Positions 40,801 through 52,713 are shown, numbered from the stretch's first letter. The stretch: 60,686 nt of DNA from Pelagophyceae sp. CCMP2097 (GCA_026770575.1 MU657279.1:1-60686); one strand, 5' to 3'. Translations and numbers: made by a program. Notes: generated from the letters alone by a model not told the origin.

Positions 40801-43800
40801 TTTTGCAAGGACGGCGTCGCGCGCCGTCTCCGGCGCCCCGGGGGGCACGACGTCGCCGAACGCGCTCGGGGGCGGGTGCGAGTCGAAGAGGGCGGCGACG
40901 ATGGAGTGCAAAGTCGCCGACCGCACGGCGAGCATGTACCCGGTCGGCAGCGCCGACTTCAACTCGGCGAGGACGACACTGCCGACGACGGCGGGGCCGA
41001 CGAATTTGCAGATTCGTGCGAGAGTTTGGCGAGCTTGGTCCCGTTTCGAGGCATCTCGATTCCTCAAAGCAGCACACACCGCCACGACCAAAGCATAAGT
41101 CTCGCTCGTCCTTCGAGAATCGCCGTCGCGCAGCTTCGTCGTGACGAGGCGCAGAATTGCCAGCGCGATGGGCGGTCTCAAAACTTCGTCGCGCGCGCCG
41201 GACTTGGCCACGCGCACGGGCTTCGTCATCGCCGCGCGGCACGCGGGCAGCAGCCACTCCACGACGCCCTGCGCGACCTTGTCGTCCGAGGGCTTGGCCT
41301 TGTTCTTCGAGCCCTTTGCCGAATCGACTTGCATGGCGACTTGCACAACGGGCTCGGCGTTGAGGTCGAATGGAAAGCCGTCTAAGACGGAGCACAGCGC
41401 GAGGACGAAGCCGGCCTCTTGCTTCTGCGAGACGATGGCCTGGTTGCGCTTTTGCTTCTGCGGGGCGCGTTTTTCCGTGTCGGACTTGGGCTTGTCGCAA
41501 TTTTTAATTACTGCAAACAATCTTTTCGAGAGTGCAGCGTACTTGGACCACGGCAGCCGCGTCGAAATGCCGCCGACGGCGGCGGCGGCGTCGCGGTGCA
41601 GAGCCTCGTGCACCGCCGTCCTTTCATCGTACAAGACCTGGAGAGCCAGGGGCAGTAAAACCTTGGCCGCAGACGCCTTGTCGACACCACCCGAGTCGCC
41701 GGCGCCGCAGGCCACCGCGATGTGCCTTAAGGCTTTGACGCGGCGGTGCATTTGGAGGTGAGCGACATTTTCGAAAAAGTCCGTGTTGCGGTCATCCTCG
41801 CTGCACAGCACGGCCAAGTCGGCAAAGAAGCCCGGCCTCTGCGCGAGGACGACTTTCCGCATCACGGAGACGTGCGCTCTGCGCGTCGCGTCGTCGCGCA
41901 AAGCGAGGCCGGAGACGAGGTGCGGCACTAAAGCGTCCGCGAGGACCTTGTCGTAGCCCGGGCCCGGCGCCGCGTCGCCGGCGGCGACGAAGCACCGCAG
42001 CGCCGCCGCCGCCGCGTCTCTAAGAGAGGCGTCCGAGGCGCGCATGGTGGACGCGCAGAACGCGACGAGCGGGGCGGCGGCGTTGGGCTCTTGCACGAAG
42101 ACGCGCCACTCGCTCTCATCCGAGAGATCCGAATAAGAAGCCGAGGCGCGCTCGATGGCAGAGTCGTCCAAAGAGTCCGGGTCCGCCGCCGCGATGGCCT
42201 CGAGCAACGATGCCGCCTTTAGAAGCAGTTTGGCGTTTGCCGGCTTGGCCGCGTCGTCGCCTTGCTGCGAGGCGGCGGCGACGCGCATGAGGTTTGCGCA
42301 GACGTCGGCGACGCAGGTCCGCCTCGCGGCGCAGTCTGGCCGGCGGAAGAATTCGGCCGCGGCCTTAGTCTTGCGCGGCGGGGCGAGCAAAGATACGCAT
42401 TGGTCCAGGTGCGAAAGCGGCCGGCGCACGCGCCGCACCAACGCGGCGATGCACGCCTGGATCGCGGCCAGCTCGAAATCGTCGCACGTCAGGAGCCGCG
42501 GCACCAGAGCGTCAGTTAACGTCGAGGCCAAATCCGAATCCAACTGCCACGCGGCCACAGTCTCCGAGAGCTTGGCCACCTCACGCAGGCCCTGCAAAGC
42601 CCGCGCCGAGTGCCTCTTCTGGCCCACGGCTGTCGCCAGGGCCTTTGCGACCTTGCGCGCGTGCGGCTCGAGGAGCCGCGTGCCGTGCTCGTCGCCGCGG
42701 TTTAATAAAAGCATCGAGAGAGCGTCGAACGACTCGGCATGCTTCGCCGCAGCCAACTCACAAAGCGCAGCGACGCACTTGGGCGAGGCGAGCTGGTCGC
42801 AGAGCGAGGCGTGGCGGCAGAGCGTGGCGACGAGGGACGCTGCCGCGGACCGCGTGTCGTCGGCGACTGCTCGGTCATCTAATCTTCCCAGGCGCGACTC
42901 CAGAGTCCGCCACAGCCGCCCCTGCAGGTCCTCGACAGCCCAGATGGCGGCCGAGGAGTTGAAGTGCTCCAGCAGCTCGTTCAAGCACCGTAAAGCGGAG
43001 AGCCGCTCTCGCTTGGAGGACTGCGCGGTCTGGGTGGTCCCTTCTTCGTCAAAGTCGTTTTCGTGCTCCGCCTCCGGCTCCGCATCGTCTTCGACCATGG
43101 CGTCGTCCGAGGGCTTGACGGGCTTGTTCACGACGGCGAGGATGATGGAGATTAAAGTGGGCACGTGCATCTCGACCTTGAAGCCAAGTCTCGACGCGAT
43201 GGCCCGCGTCAGCCCGACAAAGCCGGCAATCCGCGACGGCCGGCAGTTTTGCACGGCGCGGTCCGCCGCCGCCTCGTGCTTCAGGTCGCCGAGCTCAGAA
43301 ATGTCGGAAACGAAAGGTCGTGCCATCATGTAGATGAAATACGACAATTCAGCGGGTTCTAAAGCGGCGACAAAGGCCAGGATCGTCGCCCGGCGGTTCG
43401 TCGTCGACGCCTTGCGCCGGCCGCCGGCGGCGGCTCCGGCCTTTGCGCGGAAGCGGCCGAAGAGGAGGCGGAGGAGGAGCGGCAGGAAGGGCCCGCGGTG
43501 CGCGTCCGCCAGAGCCCAAGAGTCATCTTTATCCGCGTCCATCTCCACGTCGTCCGGCGCGGCGATGGAGCCGCCCGATTTCGAGTCGCCGCGCACGGGC
43601 GCGACGCGGCTGACCTTGAGCTTGACCAAAGTGTCACGCATGCTTTTGTCATCGAGCAAAGCGTCGAGGCGAGCAGTGTACGGCGCCAGATAAGCGAGTT
43701 TGTACGGCGCGAGGCACTTCAGCGCCAGCTTCGCGACGGCGCCGCGCGGCTTGGCGAGGAGAGACGCGTACAGCGCCTGGAGGCGGTCTCCGCCGGGGAG

Positions 43801-46697
43801 CGACTTTGGAAATCGCGCCTCTGCGAAGACCGTCAGCACCGTCTCCAGGCGCTTGTAAGCGGAACTCGCCCCGAGGCGCGGCGGCGCCTTTTCTTCCATC
43901 GGCTCGGTCCGGTCGCCGAGCGCCGCGAGGACTTCGGCTTGGTCGACGTCGTCAACCGACTTAAAAAACACGTCTCGGACAAACCAGAGGAACAAATCCA
44001 CGGCGCCGCGCGCCCCGACCTTGGCCGCCGACGACCCGGAGAGCACGCCGCATTGCAGCGCGGCGTCCCAGGCGACGGCGTGCGCACGATCCGAATCCAA
44101 AAGCTCGGAAGCCACTTCCGCCGCGGAGGCCGCTGTCGGCCCATCGTCCTTCTTCGGCGCAGGCGCCCCGCGCACGCGTCGCGGCCGCCGCGCAAAGTCG
44201 GGCGCGTCGTCGGCCGGCGACCGCGCGCACGCGCAGCGGAGGTGCGCCATCAACCGCGGCCACACAATCGGCGCGTGCTGACCTTGCGCCAGCGCAGCGA
44301 GCACCTTTTTCGCGTGCGCCCAGAGCGGCTCGAACTTGACGAGTAAAAGGCCGAGGCAGAACTGCGTCAGCACTTGGGCGCCTCTTGACGTGAGGCCACG
44401 GTAGACTTTTGCCCCGTCCGCGTCGTCCGCCTCCGCACAAGCCTCGCGCGCGGAAACGTGCGCCACCGTCGTGAGGACGCGGCCATAGATGCGCTCCGAC
44501 GCGAGCTGCACGGGGAGCTCCTCGACGTACGTGCACACTCGGAGTGCCCACGCGGTGCGCGCGTCCGCCGTCGTCAAAGCGTCGTACACAGACGCGGCTC
44601 CGAGGTCGTCGTCTTCATCGACGGCGGCGCCCGTCGCGTACAAAGCGGTGCCGAGGCGGAGGCCGACCTCGCGCATGCGCTTCTGGCCGCTGGAAAGAGT
44701 CGCAGTCAGCAGCTCATCGAGCAAAGCGTCGCGGCACGCCAACAGCTGGGCACGGCCGCCGCCTCCCTCGAGCGCGGCGGCCGCGCAGGCGAGCGTCTCG
44801 ACGCACGTCAAAGCGACGCGGCGCTTGGCGGCGTCGACAAGGGGCTCGATGGACCTTGCAGCGACGTCTGCGCCGTCGCCCGCGCCGACGAGCTGGCCCA
44901 GCGTGAGTAGAGCTTCGGCGCGAAGCACGCGCGCGGAAACGTGCGCCGCGTCGTCAAACGCGACGGCGTCGACGCGCTGCACCAGCGTTTGGCAGTGCTC
45001 AACGAGCGCTTTCCGGCGTGCGTCGTCGACGAGGCCCTTTGAGGCGACGCTCGCCGAAGTCCGCAGCGCGGCGACGGCCGCCGTCTCCTTCGCCTCGTCG
45101 GCGTCGTCGGACCATTCGGAGAGCGTCTTGGGGACGTGGCCGTCGATGACTGCCGCAAAGTGGCCCCGGAGCTCGTCGTCGTCGTCCTCCGACGCGGCCA
45201 CGTGCGACGCCGCGGCGCGCGCCACCTCGAGGACTTCCGCCGTCTCCAACCCCAAAGCGAGCGCCGCGCCGAGGAGCGCCGCCGCCGTCGCCTTTGTCTC
45301 CTCAGCGTCGAGGTGCTTCGTCTCGCCCGAAACCGCGGCTTCCGCGACGGCGCGCAGGTCTGTCGCCGTCGTGGCCTTTGAGGCGAGGGTGCGGAGGCAG
45401 CGCTCCGGGTTGACGTCGTTTGCGCGAAGCACCGTCGACGTCGCGGCGAGGGCGCGGAGCTGGACGACAAAGTCAAGTGCGGTCGAAAGCGTTTCGCCGT
45501 CGAGGGCCGTCATCTCCAGCGCTTTGGCCACCCCGTCGCGGAGGTCGCGCGCGCGTCTTTGGGCGACCTTGTAGGGCACGACGGCGTCGTCGGCGCCGCG
45601 CGGGGCTAAAAGGCGGCCCGACGAATACGCCAGCACGATCCCTACCACCCCGAGCGCCGCCGCCAGCTTCTCCGCCGTCTCCGAAACTTCCACAGCCTGC
45701 ATCACCGCGCGCCACAACGGCTCCACCTCCTCGCCGGGCCGCGTCGCGTCGAGTAGCGCGTCGACAACGAAGACGCACATGCGCCGCCCGCCAGGCGCGC
45801 CGTCGTCGCCGAGGCGGCCCAGGAGCTGGGCGAGGATGCCCGGCGCGCGCGCGTGCAGCCGGCCCTGGACGCCGACGCAGACCTCGTAGAGGAGGCGGCA
45901 CCAGCCGTCTTGGACGTCTTCAGCTTGTTTGGATTTGGTCCGCGAGAGCACGAGTTTCGACACCTTTCGCAAATGCGTCAGCAGGTCGCGTCTCGGCATG
46001 CGGCGCAGCAGCGGCGCCAGCGCACGCGCGCCGAGGAGCCGCGCGTTCTCCGAGTTGGAACCCAAAAGAGAAGCGTAGTGCTTTTGGATCGCGGGCGGCG
46101 CGCCCGCGGCCGCCGCGGTGCCGTCGGCCTGCTGCGCGGGCGCGAGGAGCGGCGTCGCGCAGTAGCGCAGGACGTAGGATAACGCGCTAAACGCGGCGCG
46201 CGCTGCTTCGGGTGACCGCGCGGGGCCGCCGCCGAGGGATTCAGCGAGGCCGCCGACTAAAGCGTCCGCGCCGCCGCCGCCGAGCGCGTCTCCCACGTCG
46301 CGCGCGAAGACGGCGCAGAGCGACAGCGCCTGCGTAAAGTCGAGGCGCCGCGCCTCTTCGCCGAGTATCTGCGCGATCTTTGGGGCGTGGTGCAGCACCT
46401 CTGGCAGCGACCGGCACAGCTGCCATAGAGGCTGGTGCACGCGCTCCGCGTAGCCCGCGCGCCGCTCCAAAGATTGGATGCGCTGCAGCTCCGCCTTTAA
46501 TAAAGAAGCGCCACCCACGCCGCCGACCTAACTCCGGATCAGCGACCGGCTGGGTGCGGACGCGACCCGCCTTTGCCTCGTCGACTCACGTATTCGTAGC
46601 TCTCGCGGCCCGGGATGAGGAGGACGGACTCGTGCTGCGACCCCGACGCGGCGGCGCCCTCGCCGCGGAGCTCCTCGAAGCGGCGCTTCGCCTGCAT
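37825..46697 (-). CDS. UTP20: U3 snoRNP / SSU processome protein UTP20
   Basis: Exons 46590-46697 and 37825-46527, giving 2936 residues, close to the usual size of about 2500-2800. The long exon has no ATG at its 5' end. A 62-nt intron (GTGAGT to AGTTAG) joins it in phase to a 36-codon first exon starting MQAKRRFEELRGEG. HEAT-like helical repeats run throughout. Family-like stretches include LWQLCRSLPEVLHHAPKIAQ, ALKCLAPYKLAYLAPYTARL and LVKLKVSR. The lysine-rich C-terminus DRNRAKRDTLKRKHAKHKEG resembles that of UTP20. An acidic linker sits around 40.1-40.25 kb. UTP20 acts in the nucleolus in 18S rRNA maturation. The 8.7-kb exon without introns is notable. Confidence 0.85.
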
Positions 46698-47227
46698 GGC
46701 GCGGTCCGCGGCCGCGCGACATCATCCAAGTACAGCCCATGGCACGACCGACGTGGATCCACACTCGACGGCTCCGTCCGCGGCAGCGCCTCGAAACCTC
46801 TGCGGCGCAGATCCGCAGGCGCCTCCGCAGCCTCGACCCCCGGCGATGCGACGCTCCTTCGGCAACGCAATGCCATGGACGCCGCGTCGCACGGGCGCGA
46901 AGCGCACTCGCCGGTTCTCGCCATCAACTTCAGTCCGCTGGAACGACGGATCCGCCGCCATGCGCCACCCTTGTTCGAGACTATCGCTCGATTCGAGGAC
47001 CCAAACCTTCGCCAAAAGACACCCTCCGCGTGAACGGATTTGGCCTCTTTTGTAAACCCACAAACGTTTGTCGTCGTAAGCCACTGGCAAGGACAGGGCA
47101 CGTGCAGGCGCGTCGCGGGCGCGCTCCCGTTTGCGGTCCCGAGGCGGCTTCGTGCGGTCCGCGGCCTCTGGGCGCTCGACTTTCCCGGCCCTTTCCTCTG
47201 CGCGCGTGCGCGTTTCGAGCGGTTGGA
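46698..47227. promoter_or_regulatory. Divergent intergenic region (UTP20 / CCCH-Smr)
   Basis: 530 bp separate the start codons. A minus-strand open frame (46722-47090) lacks an ATG and has no domain, so it is not called. No clear motif was found. Confidence 0.35.
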
Positions 47228-49034
47228 ATGCCGCGCGCTAAGCCGCGCGAGATGCCTTCGTGCGCCTACGGCACGTCGTGCCAGCGCAAGGGCTGCGTCT
47301 ACAAGCACCCGCCAAAGTCCAAGCTGAAAAAGCCGCCGGAGAAATCTTCAAAGGAGATTTGCGTAAGGCCAACCAGCGTCCCGAGCCGGCCGCGCAGTCC
47401 TTTGAAACGTGCGAGCGGGCGGTCGAGACTTGCAGTCTTTACAACCGCGGGCGTGTGCCTCCATTCTCGAGACCCAGGTGCACTTCATCGCGGGCGCGTG
47501 CACGTTTGGCGACAAGTGCGCGAACAAGCATCCGGGCCGTAAAGACGCAGACGCCTTCCGAGAGACTTGCGCGCGCATCGCGTGCAAGTTCGGGGAACAT
47601 TGCGGCAACGTCAGCTGCCTCTACTCGCACCAGTTCGGCGCGCGGCTCTACGTGCCTCGGGAAAGGGCGCCGTCGATGGAGCCGGAGCCGGAGGAAGAGT
47701 GGTGGCGCGACGAAGATTTCTCAGACGTTTGCGACCCAATCTCGCTGGAGCCTCTCTGCGAGCTGGACTACCCGCCGTTTCTCCTGACGACTGGGACGGT
47801 GGAGCACTGGTTTGATGGGGCGGTGCTAGCGGTGTACGTCGTCTCTTCCGCCAACTTCTTGAACCCAATGACGCGCGAGCCGCTGCTGCGCGAGGACTGC
47901 CTCGCTTTGGACGACTACCTCCGGAACTACGGCCTCGACGACCGGCCTCGCGTCACGACTGCGTACGATTTGCTGCACTCGGCGAACGTTCAGGGCGGCG
48001 GGCACGGCGAGATTACGGCCATTCGCAGAGAGGCGACGACCATTCTCCAGTCTTTATTCGGCTTCGACCGCGCGGAAGCAGAGGAGGAACCGTCGTACGA
48101 CGCGCACCACGCAGCCTTTACCGGCGCCGTCCAGGGCGCCGCGCACGCCGTGTCCTTTGCGCCCGTGGCCACGCAGCGCGTGGGCCAGGCGTACCACGAC
48201 TCGTTTGCGCCGCGGCCGCCCGTGCCCACGAAGCAGGACGACGCGCGACGGACTCCCGACGAGGAGGAAGATGACAACATTGCTGTCGGGATAGCCGAGG
48301 CCATTCTCCGCGGCGACGACGACGACGACGACGAGACGTACCGCCGCGGGCGCCGGGGTTATAGCTTCGACGAAGACTACGAGCAGTACGCGAGGCGGCC
48401 GGAAGCACCGCCGGTGGAATTCAGCGACGCCGCGTTCCCGTCGCTGCCTGTCGTCGCGGCGCCGCGGCCGCGGCCGCCGCCGCCGCCGGGCTTGTCGCCG
48501 CCGGGTTTGAACGTCCATCCGGGCCTGACGTTTGCGGGGCTGACGCTCTCGCACACGCCGGTGCAGCCGCGGATCGGGGCCGACGCCGCATTTCGAAGCT
48601 GCGAGCGCGAGGTGCGGCCCACGCGCGCGTTGATGACGGTGAAGATGCCGCCCGAGTTGTGGACGAGCACGGTCCTGCGCAACGCCCGCGTCTTTGAGCT
48701 GGCGGACCCGATGGAGCGCTACGCGCACGTGGCGCGGAGCAACGCCCGAGAGGACATAGTGGACCTGCACTTCCAGTCGTCGCGCACGGCGGCCGTCGTG
48801 CTGGACGCCGTCCTGGACGCCGCGCTGGCGCGCCACTCAAAGGTCTGGCTCGTCACCGGTTCTGGGCACCACACGCCCGTGCACTCGCACCAACGCTCGG
48901 GCGGCATGCTCCACGCCTTCTGCGAGGAGTACCTCTCCACGCGCGGCTACGACTTTGCCATCGCAAAGGACAAGAACGGCTACTCCGGCGCCTTCCTCGT
49001 CAGGCCAGCCCGGGCCCAGGGCTATCCGCCGTAG
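47228..49034 (+). CDS. CCCH zinc-finger, U-box/RING-like and Smr-domain protein
   Basis: Exons 47228-47362 and 47478-49034. The 115-nt intron starts GTAAGG and ends ACCCAG, and the product is 563 residues. The join builds the second zinc finger: C from exon 1, then VHFIAGACTFGDKCANKH (C-x7-C-x5-C-x3-H). The first finger is CAYGTSCQRKGCVYKH and the third CKFGEHCGNVSCLYSH. A U-box/RING-like stretch follows (CDPISLEPL, EHWFDGAVLAVYV, FLNPMTREPLL). Next come acidic and Pro-rich linkers with FSDAAFPSLP, and a C-terminal Smr domain (DIVDLHFQSSRTAAVVLDAV, VWLVTGSGHH, GGMLHAFCEEYL). CCCH fingers bind RNA and Smr domains can cleave nucleic acids, so a role in mRNA turnover or ribosome quality control is inferred. 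Confidence 0.8.
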
Positions 49035-49151
49035 CCCCACGAGAAAAAACAAGCGGCGCACGAGGGGAAAAACAGAGAAAACGCCGCCCGGCGGCGGCCC
49101 GACGAGTCGCCGCCCGACGGGCGAACAAGACACCGCACGAGTAAGAGAAGA

Positions 49152-51206
49152 CTACCCGAGCCATGCCTCACACCGGGATCCCAATCGGGGGGGCTTCTCG
49201 GTGACTTTGGGGAAGCATCGGCAGGGGTGACTAAAAACTAGGAAGGAAAGGCCCTCATCCGCGCCGTCACGCCTCGGCCTCGATCGGCCCCACCTTGATG
49301 CCGTCGCCGCGGAGGAGCCTAGGGTGCACCTTGCGAATACGGGAGTCGGGGAGCGAACGCACTCTTGGAACCTGGGCACTTTCTCCAAGAGCTCGTGGAC
49401 GTGTCTTTTGAGGTGGGGCACTTCGAGGTAGACCTCGTTGTTGGCCGAGGGCCTCGACTTGGTATGGTCGACCTGGCCGTTTATGAACGCGACGCCCGCG
49501 CCGATGCCCTTGTCCCATAAAGTCCCAAAGCCGAAAACGCCGCAACAGCCGTCGCGCACAACATCGCCTCGATCAACGCGCTCAAAGCGCTGCACTTTTA
49601 GCACGGCGGACCCGCTGCGGTAGAGCGACGCCTCCAGACGCGGGACTATCCGTAGGGATGTGGCGTCGGCCCAGGTGAAAGTCGTCGCGGACCTTGCGGA
49701 CTGGACCACGACAAAATTTTCGTAGACTCGGACGGTGCACCAGTACTTGCCGCGCTGAAAGAATGCCACGGCCCCGAGCAAGAGCGGCGAGAAGATGGCG
49801 CACACGGTCAGCCACCCCTGACCGGTGTTCTCCGTCCCGCAGTGCGCCGTCGGCGTGCGGCCCCAGAGAGCGTGCACGGTGACGCTGTTCGGTTTTAGTA
49901 ACGCGTCAAAAAACGCGAGGCAAAAGGCGACGCAGGCGATGCCCGGGACGTAGGGCCAAAAGCTGAACAAAGTCCCGCCCCACTCCAACACGGGCTCCGG
50001 CGGCACCTCGCTCGCCGCGCCGACGGGGCCGCGGTACATGTTTGCCTCGATGGAGTCGTACTCGTCCCTTGTGTAGGCCATCTCGCGCTGGACGGGCTGC
50101 ACGAAGACGGACGAGGGGAGGCAGGGGAGGAGCAGCCCTCGCAGCGTGGCGTCGTCGGCCTTTGCGGGCACGCCTTGTAAGAGCTCCAAAAGGCGGCGCT
50201 TGTTCGCCGACGTGCCGCAATGAATCAACTCCCACAGAGGAAAGGCCGTAAACGTCTCCCTCTCCACGACGCCGAACCCCGCGACGCAGGCGTCCTCGCC
50301 GACGGCCGCCGACTGCGGCGCGAGGAAGGCGAGGTTGAGCTTGTCGTCGAGGTGCCCAGTCTCTTGGACAGAAATGCTTCGGCGGAATCCGACCCAGACC
50401 GAAGTCGACTGCCGCTGCGTCGGCCCGAAGAGGCCTCTCAGAGCGTACGGCTCGGCCCAGTCGACGCCGCCTCTGCCGAAGACGATTCGCTTGATTCCAG
50501 AAGTCGGTCTCGAGTGCTGGATCGTAATAGACTTCTCATCGAAGAAGACGGCCTGCTTCGCTTCCCCGCAGGCCACGGCGAAGAAGTAAGAGGCGACGCC
50601 GACGAGGGCTTGGATACCGTTGGAGAACAACTGGTCGAACATTGTTGGAAAGCAGGCGTAGTTCTGGAAGAACGGTCGGTCGCCCAGCACCGTACTCCAA
50701 AACCACATCTGCTTGATAGAGTCGTCGTCGTCCGCGTTCAGCGACGAGACGTAGTCGACGCCCTCCATCAAGACGCCCTCGACGACGACGAGGAATACGT
50801 ACACATAGACGAACGCGTGCAGCTGCAGAAGAAGCTCGGGCCGCCACTTGTCCCAGCCCTCGGTCGGGTACCGCACGACGACGTCGCCGACGCGCTGGTG
50901 AGCCGGGAAGACGTGCCGCCACTCGTCGTCGGCGTCGCTGGCGCCGTCGGCGTCAGCATCGCTGCCGTCGTCGCCGTCGTCGCGCGCCGCCGCCAGTGGC
51001 GAGGCCGCCGCCGCAGCTGCGTCGGGCGCCGCCATCGACCCCGGGACGACGCGGCCGCCCAAGCGTGGCGACCCGGGCGGCGCTGCGGCGACGCGGGCTG
51101 CAGCGGCCGCCGCTGCGGCCGCTGCTGCGGTCGTCGCCGCGTCCGACGCGTCCGACGCGGCCGCAGCTGCGTCCGCCGTGGCTCCTGGGACGACGCGGCC
51201 GGCCAT
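49152..51206 (-). CDS. Multi-pass membrane protein of unknown family
   Basis: A 684-residue frame from ATG 51206. The frame is open upstream to 51428, but that part looks like leader sequence. The N-terminus has two copies of GRVVPG separated by Ala-rich runs, then an acidic stretch. At least four hydrophobic segments are visible (HAFVYVYVFLVVVEGVL, ALVGVASYFFAVACG, PGIACVAFCLAFFDALL, WLTVCAIFSPLLLGAVAFF). Between and after them lie beta-rich cytosolic parts, one like a PH/GRAM fold (CTVRVYENFVVVQSARSATT). I do not recognise the family. The last about 55 residues look like read-through. A 50-nt intron (GTGCCC to GCAAG, near 49357-49406) would instead end the protein VHPRLLRGDGIKVGPIEAEA at about 49267. 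Confidence 0.6.
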   Translation of the reverse strand: MAGRVVPGATADAAAAASDASDAATTAAAAAAAAAAARVAAAPPGSPRLGGRVVPGSMAAPDAAAAAASPLAAARDDGDDGSDADADGASDADDEWRHVFPAHQRVGDVVVRYPTEGWDKWRPELLLQLHAFVYVYVFLVVVEGVLMEGVDYVSSLNADDDDSIKQMWFWSTVLGDRPFFQNYACFPTMFDQLFSNGIQALVGVASYFFAVACGEAKQAVFFDEKSITIQHSRPTSGIKRIVFGRGGVDWAEPYALRGLFGPTQRQSTSVWVGFRRSISVQETGHLDDKLNLAFLAPQSAAVGEDACVAGFGVVERETFTAFPLWELIHCGTSANKRRLLELLQGVPAKADDATLRGLLLPCLPSSVFVQPVQREMAYTRDEYDSIEANMYRGPVGAASEVPPEPVLEWGGTLFSFWPYVPGIACVAFCLAFFDALLKPNSVTVHALWGRTPTAHCGTENTGQGWLTVCAIFSPLLLGAVAFFQRGKYWCTVRVYENFVVVQSARSATTFTWADATSLRIVPRLEASLYRSGSAVLKVQRFERVDRGDVVRDGCCGVFGFGTLWDKGIGAGVAFINGQVDHTKSRPSANNEVYLEVPHLKRHVHELLEKVPRFQECVRSPTPVFARCTLGSSAATASRWGRSRPRRDGADEGLSFLVFSHPCRCFPKVTEKPPRLGSRCEAWLG

Positions 51207-51911
51207 CCCCACGCCTCTGCCGCACGCCTCGGCCCGAACACGGACGGGCGCCGGACTCGTAAGAAGAACTGGCAAGCACGTCGGCCAATCTTTATTAGTG
51301 ACGGTTAACTTTTCACTTCCGAACTTTCCGGCCAAATTTCGACCCATCAATGCAAATGCACACTCAGAAATCGAGCGGACTTCAGGACGTGACTTTCGGG
51401 ACGCTTCAAGGCTCGGGTCGCATAGCAAGTGTCAATTGTAAGGATGCACACTTGCACGGGAGCGTCGAGTCGAAACCACTTGAGTCACTAAACACTTGAA
51501 ATAGGGCTCAAACACGTGGGTACACTTACTCGTCACCTGGCACGGCTCACACCAGCGTCAAAGAGGAACAGCCCTCACATACACGCTTGCGTGAGAACAC
51601 TCGCGCCACGTGGCACCGGTCGGCCTCGGCATAAATTCGTGTGAAAGAGTGCTACCCTGGGCTGCGTCGAAGGCGCCGCCGTCGCGTCCCACAGCGATTA
51701 ACCCGGGGCGTCGACGCGACGGGTCCGGCTCGAGAGTGGCTGACAACGTCGCTTTAATGTTATGCGCAGGCCCTCGGCGACGCCACTCGGCCCAGGCCGA
51801 TGTTCACAGCTCATGTTCACAGCTCGGTCTGGTCCGGACCTACGCAGCACGCGTCGCGTCGCCGCCGGCGCGCGCGCGGAAAAAGGACGCGGGGTTCCGT
51901 GGAAGAGTGTG
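51207..51911. other. Intergenic, no gene seen
   Basis: This lies between the membrane-protein gene and the acylphosphatase-like gene. Repeated CACTTG-type words occur near 51440-51500. No protein-like frame is visible. Confidence 0.4.
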
Positions 51912-52713
51912 TCAACTCGAAGGCGCCGCCGCCTACGCGTGCGGTTAGCGCGCGCTCTTGGCGGCGGCGGGCGCTCAGCGGCGAACGTTCCGCAGAGACG
52001 GACAAAGCAGATACTCACATATTCCTCGCATTGGTGCGGCGGTTCCCGGAAGCACGTCTGCCGGTCCGCCGGCAGGATCTTGAAGTGCGAGAAATGGAGC
52101 TTGATCTTCGTATCTGTAGAGCGGTGCGTCACCAGTCGACCGAGGCAGGGTGCGTCCGAAGGGCCACTGACCCGCGTAGTCGAAGAAGGTCGCGCCGGCG
52201 CCGAGGAACGCCTTGAACGACGGCCCTGCCTATACGCAGCACGTCGGCGGTGCGCCGCCGGTCACACGGCGACCTCCTCGGCACTCCGTAGACTCTCTCG
52301 ACGGTCGGTCGACACTCTAGACGGTAGATCTCACCGCCTTTGCGCATCGGACTTCGCCGACCGTCGTCGAGCGGCTCGAGAGCTGCGCCTGCGTCCTCGC
52401 GTGCGCTCGGGCCGCGCGTGTGCGGCGGCGCACCCAGCCGAAGCATCCGAGCTCGTCGGCGGTCTCGACGATCGCATCTGCATGCTCGCCCTCCACCTCG
52501 TAGCGAAACCCGGCGAAGCGGTCGACCTATTGAAGGTGTGGCCGCGCGCCGGGTGGCGAGGGGCGCACCATGCGCCAGCCGAGGTACGCCGGATCGTCTA
52601 CGACTGCGGCCGCCACTAGTAAAGACCCCAACAAGACGAGCCTAGCGGGGCCCTCGGGCCCGAAACGCGCGACGCAACGACGCCCGCACGCGCCTCCTCC
52701 CGACGGACGCCAT
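51912..52713 (-). CDS. Acylphosphatase-like protein, seven exons
   Basis: Exons 52674-52713, 52569-52615, 52434-52526, 52335-52388, 52172-52229, 52019-52113 and 51912-51932, giving 135 residues. The introns are 58, 42, 45, 105, 58 and 86 nt. Every phase agrees and several introns carry in-frame stops. The assembled chain shows the acylphosphatase plan: FRYEVEGEHADAIVETADEL, then GCFGWAQLSSRSTTVGEVRC, then AGPSFKAFLGAG. A C-terminal extension follows (DTKIKLHFSHFKIL, TCFREPPHQC). The active-site loop normally reads VQGVxFR and the catalytic Asn follows GWV-x-N. Here they read VEGEHAD and GWAQL, so both catalytic residues appear to be lost. The N-terminus (MASVGRRRVRASLLAAA) could be a targeting peptide. 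The joins were made by eye. Confidence 0.6.

Noticed and set aside
46722..47090. Minus-strand 122-codon frame upstream of UTP20
   Set aside because: It has no ATG start, no domain and no in-phase link to the UTP20 first exon, which has an in-frame stop just upstream of its ATG.
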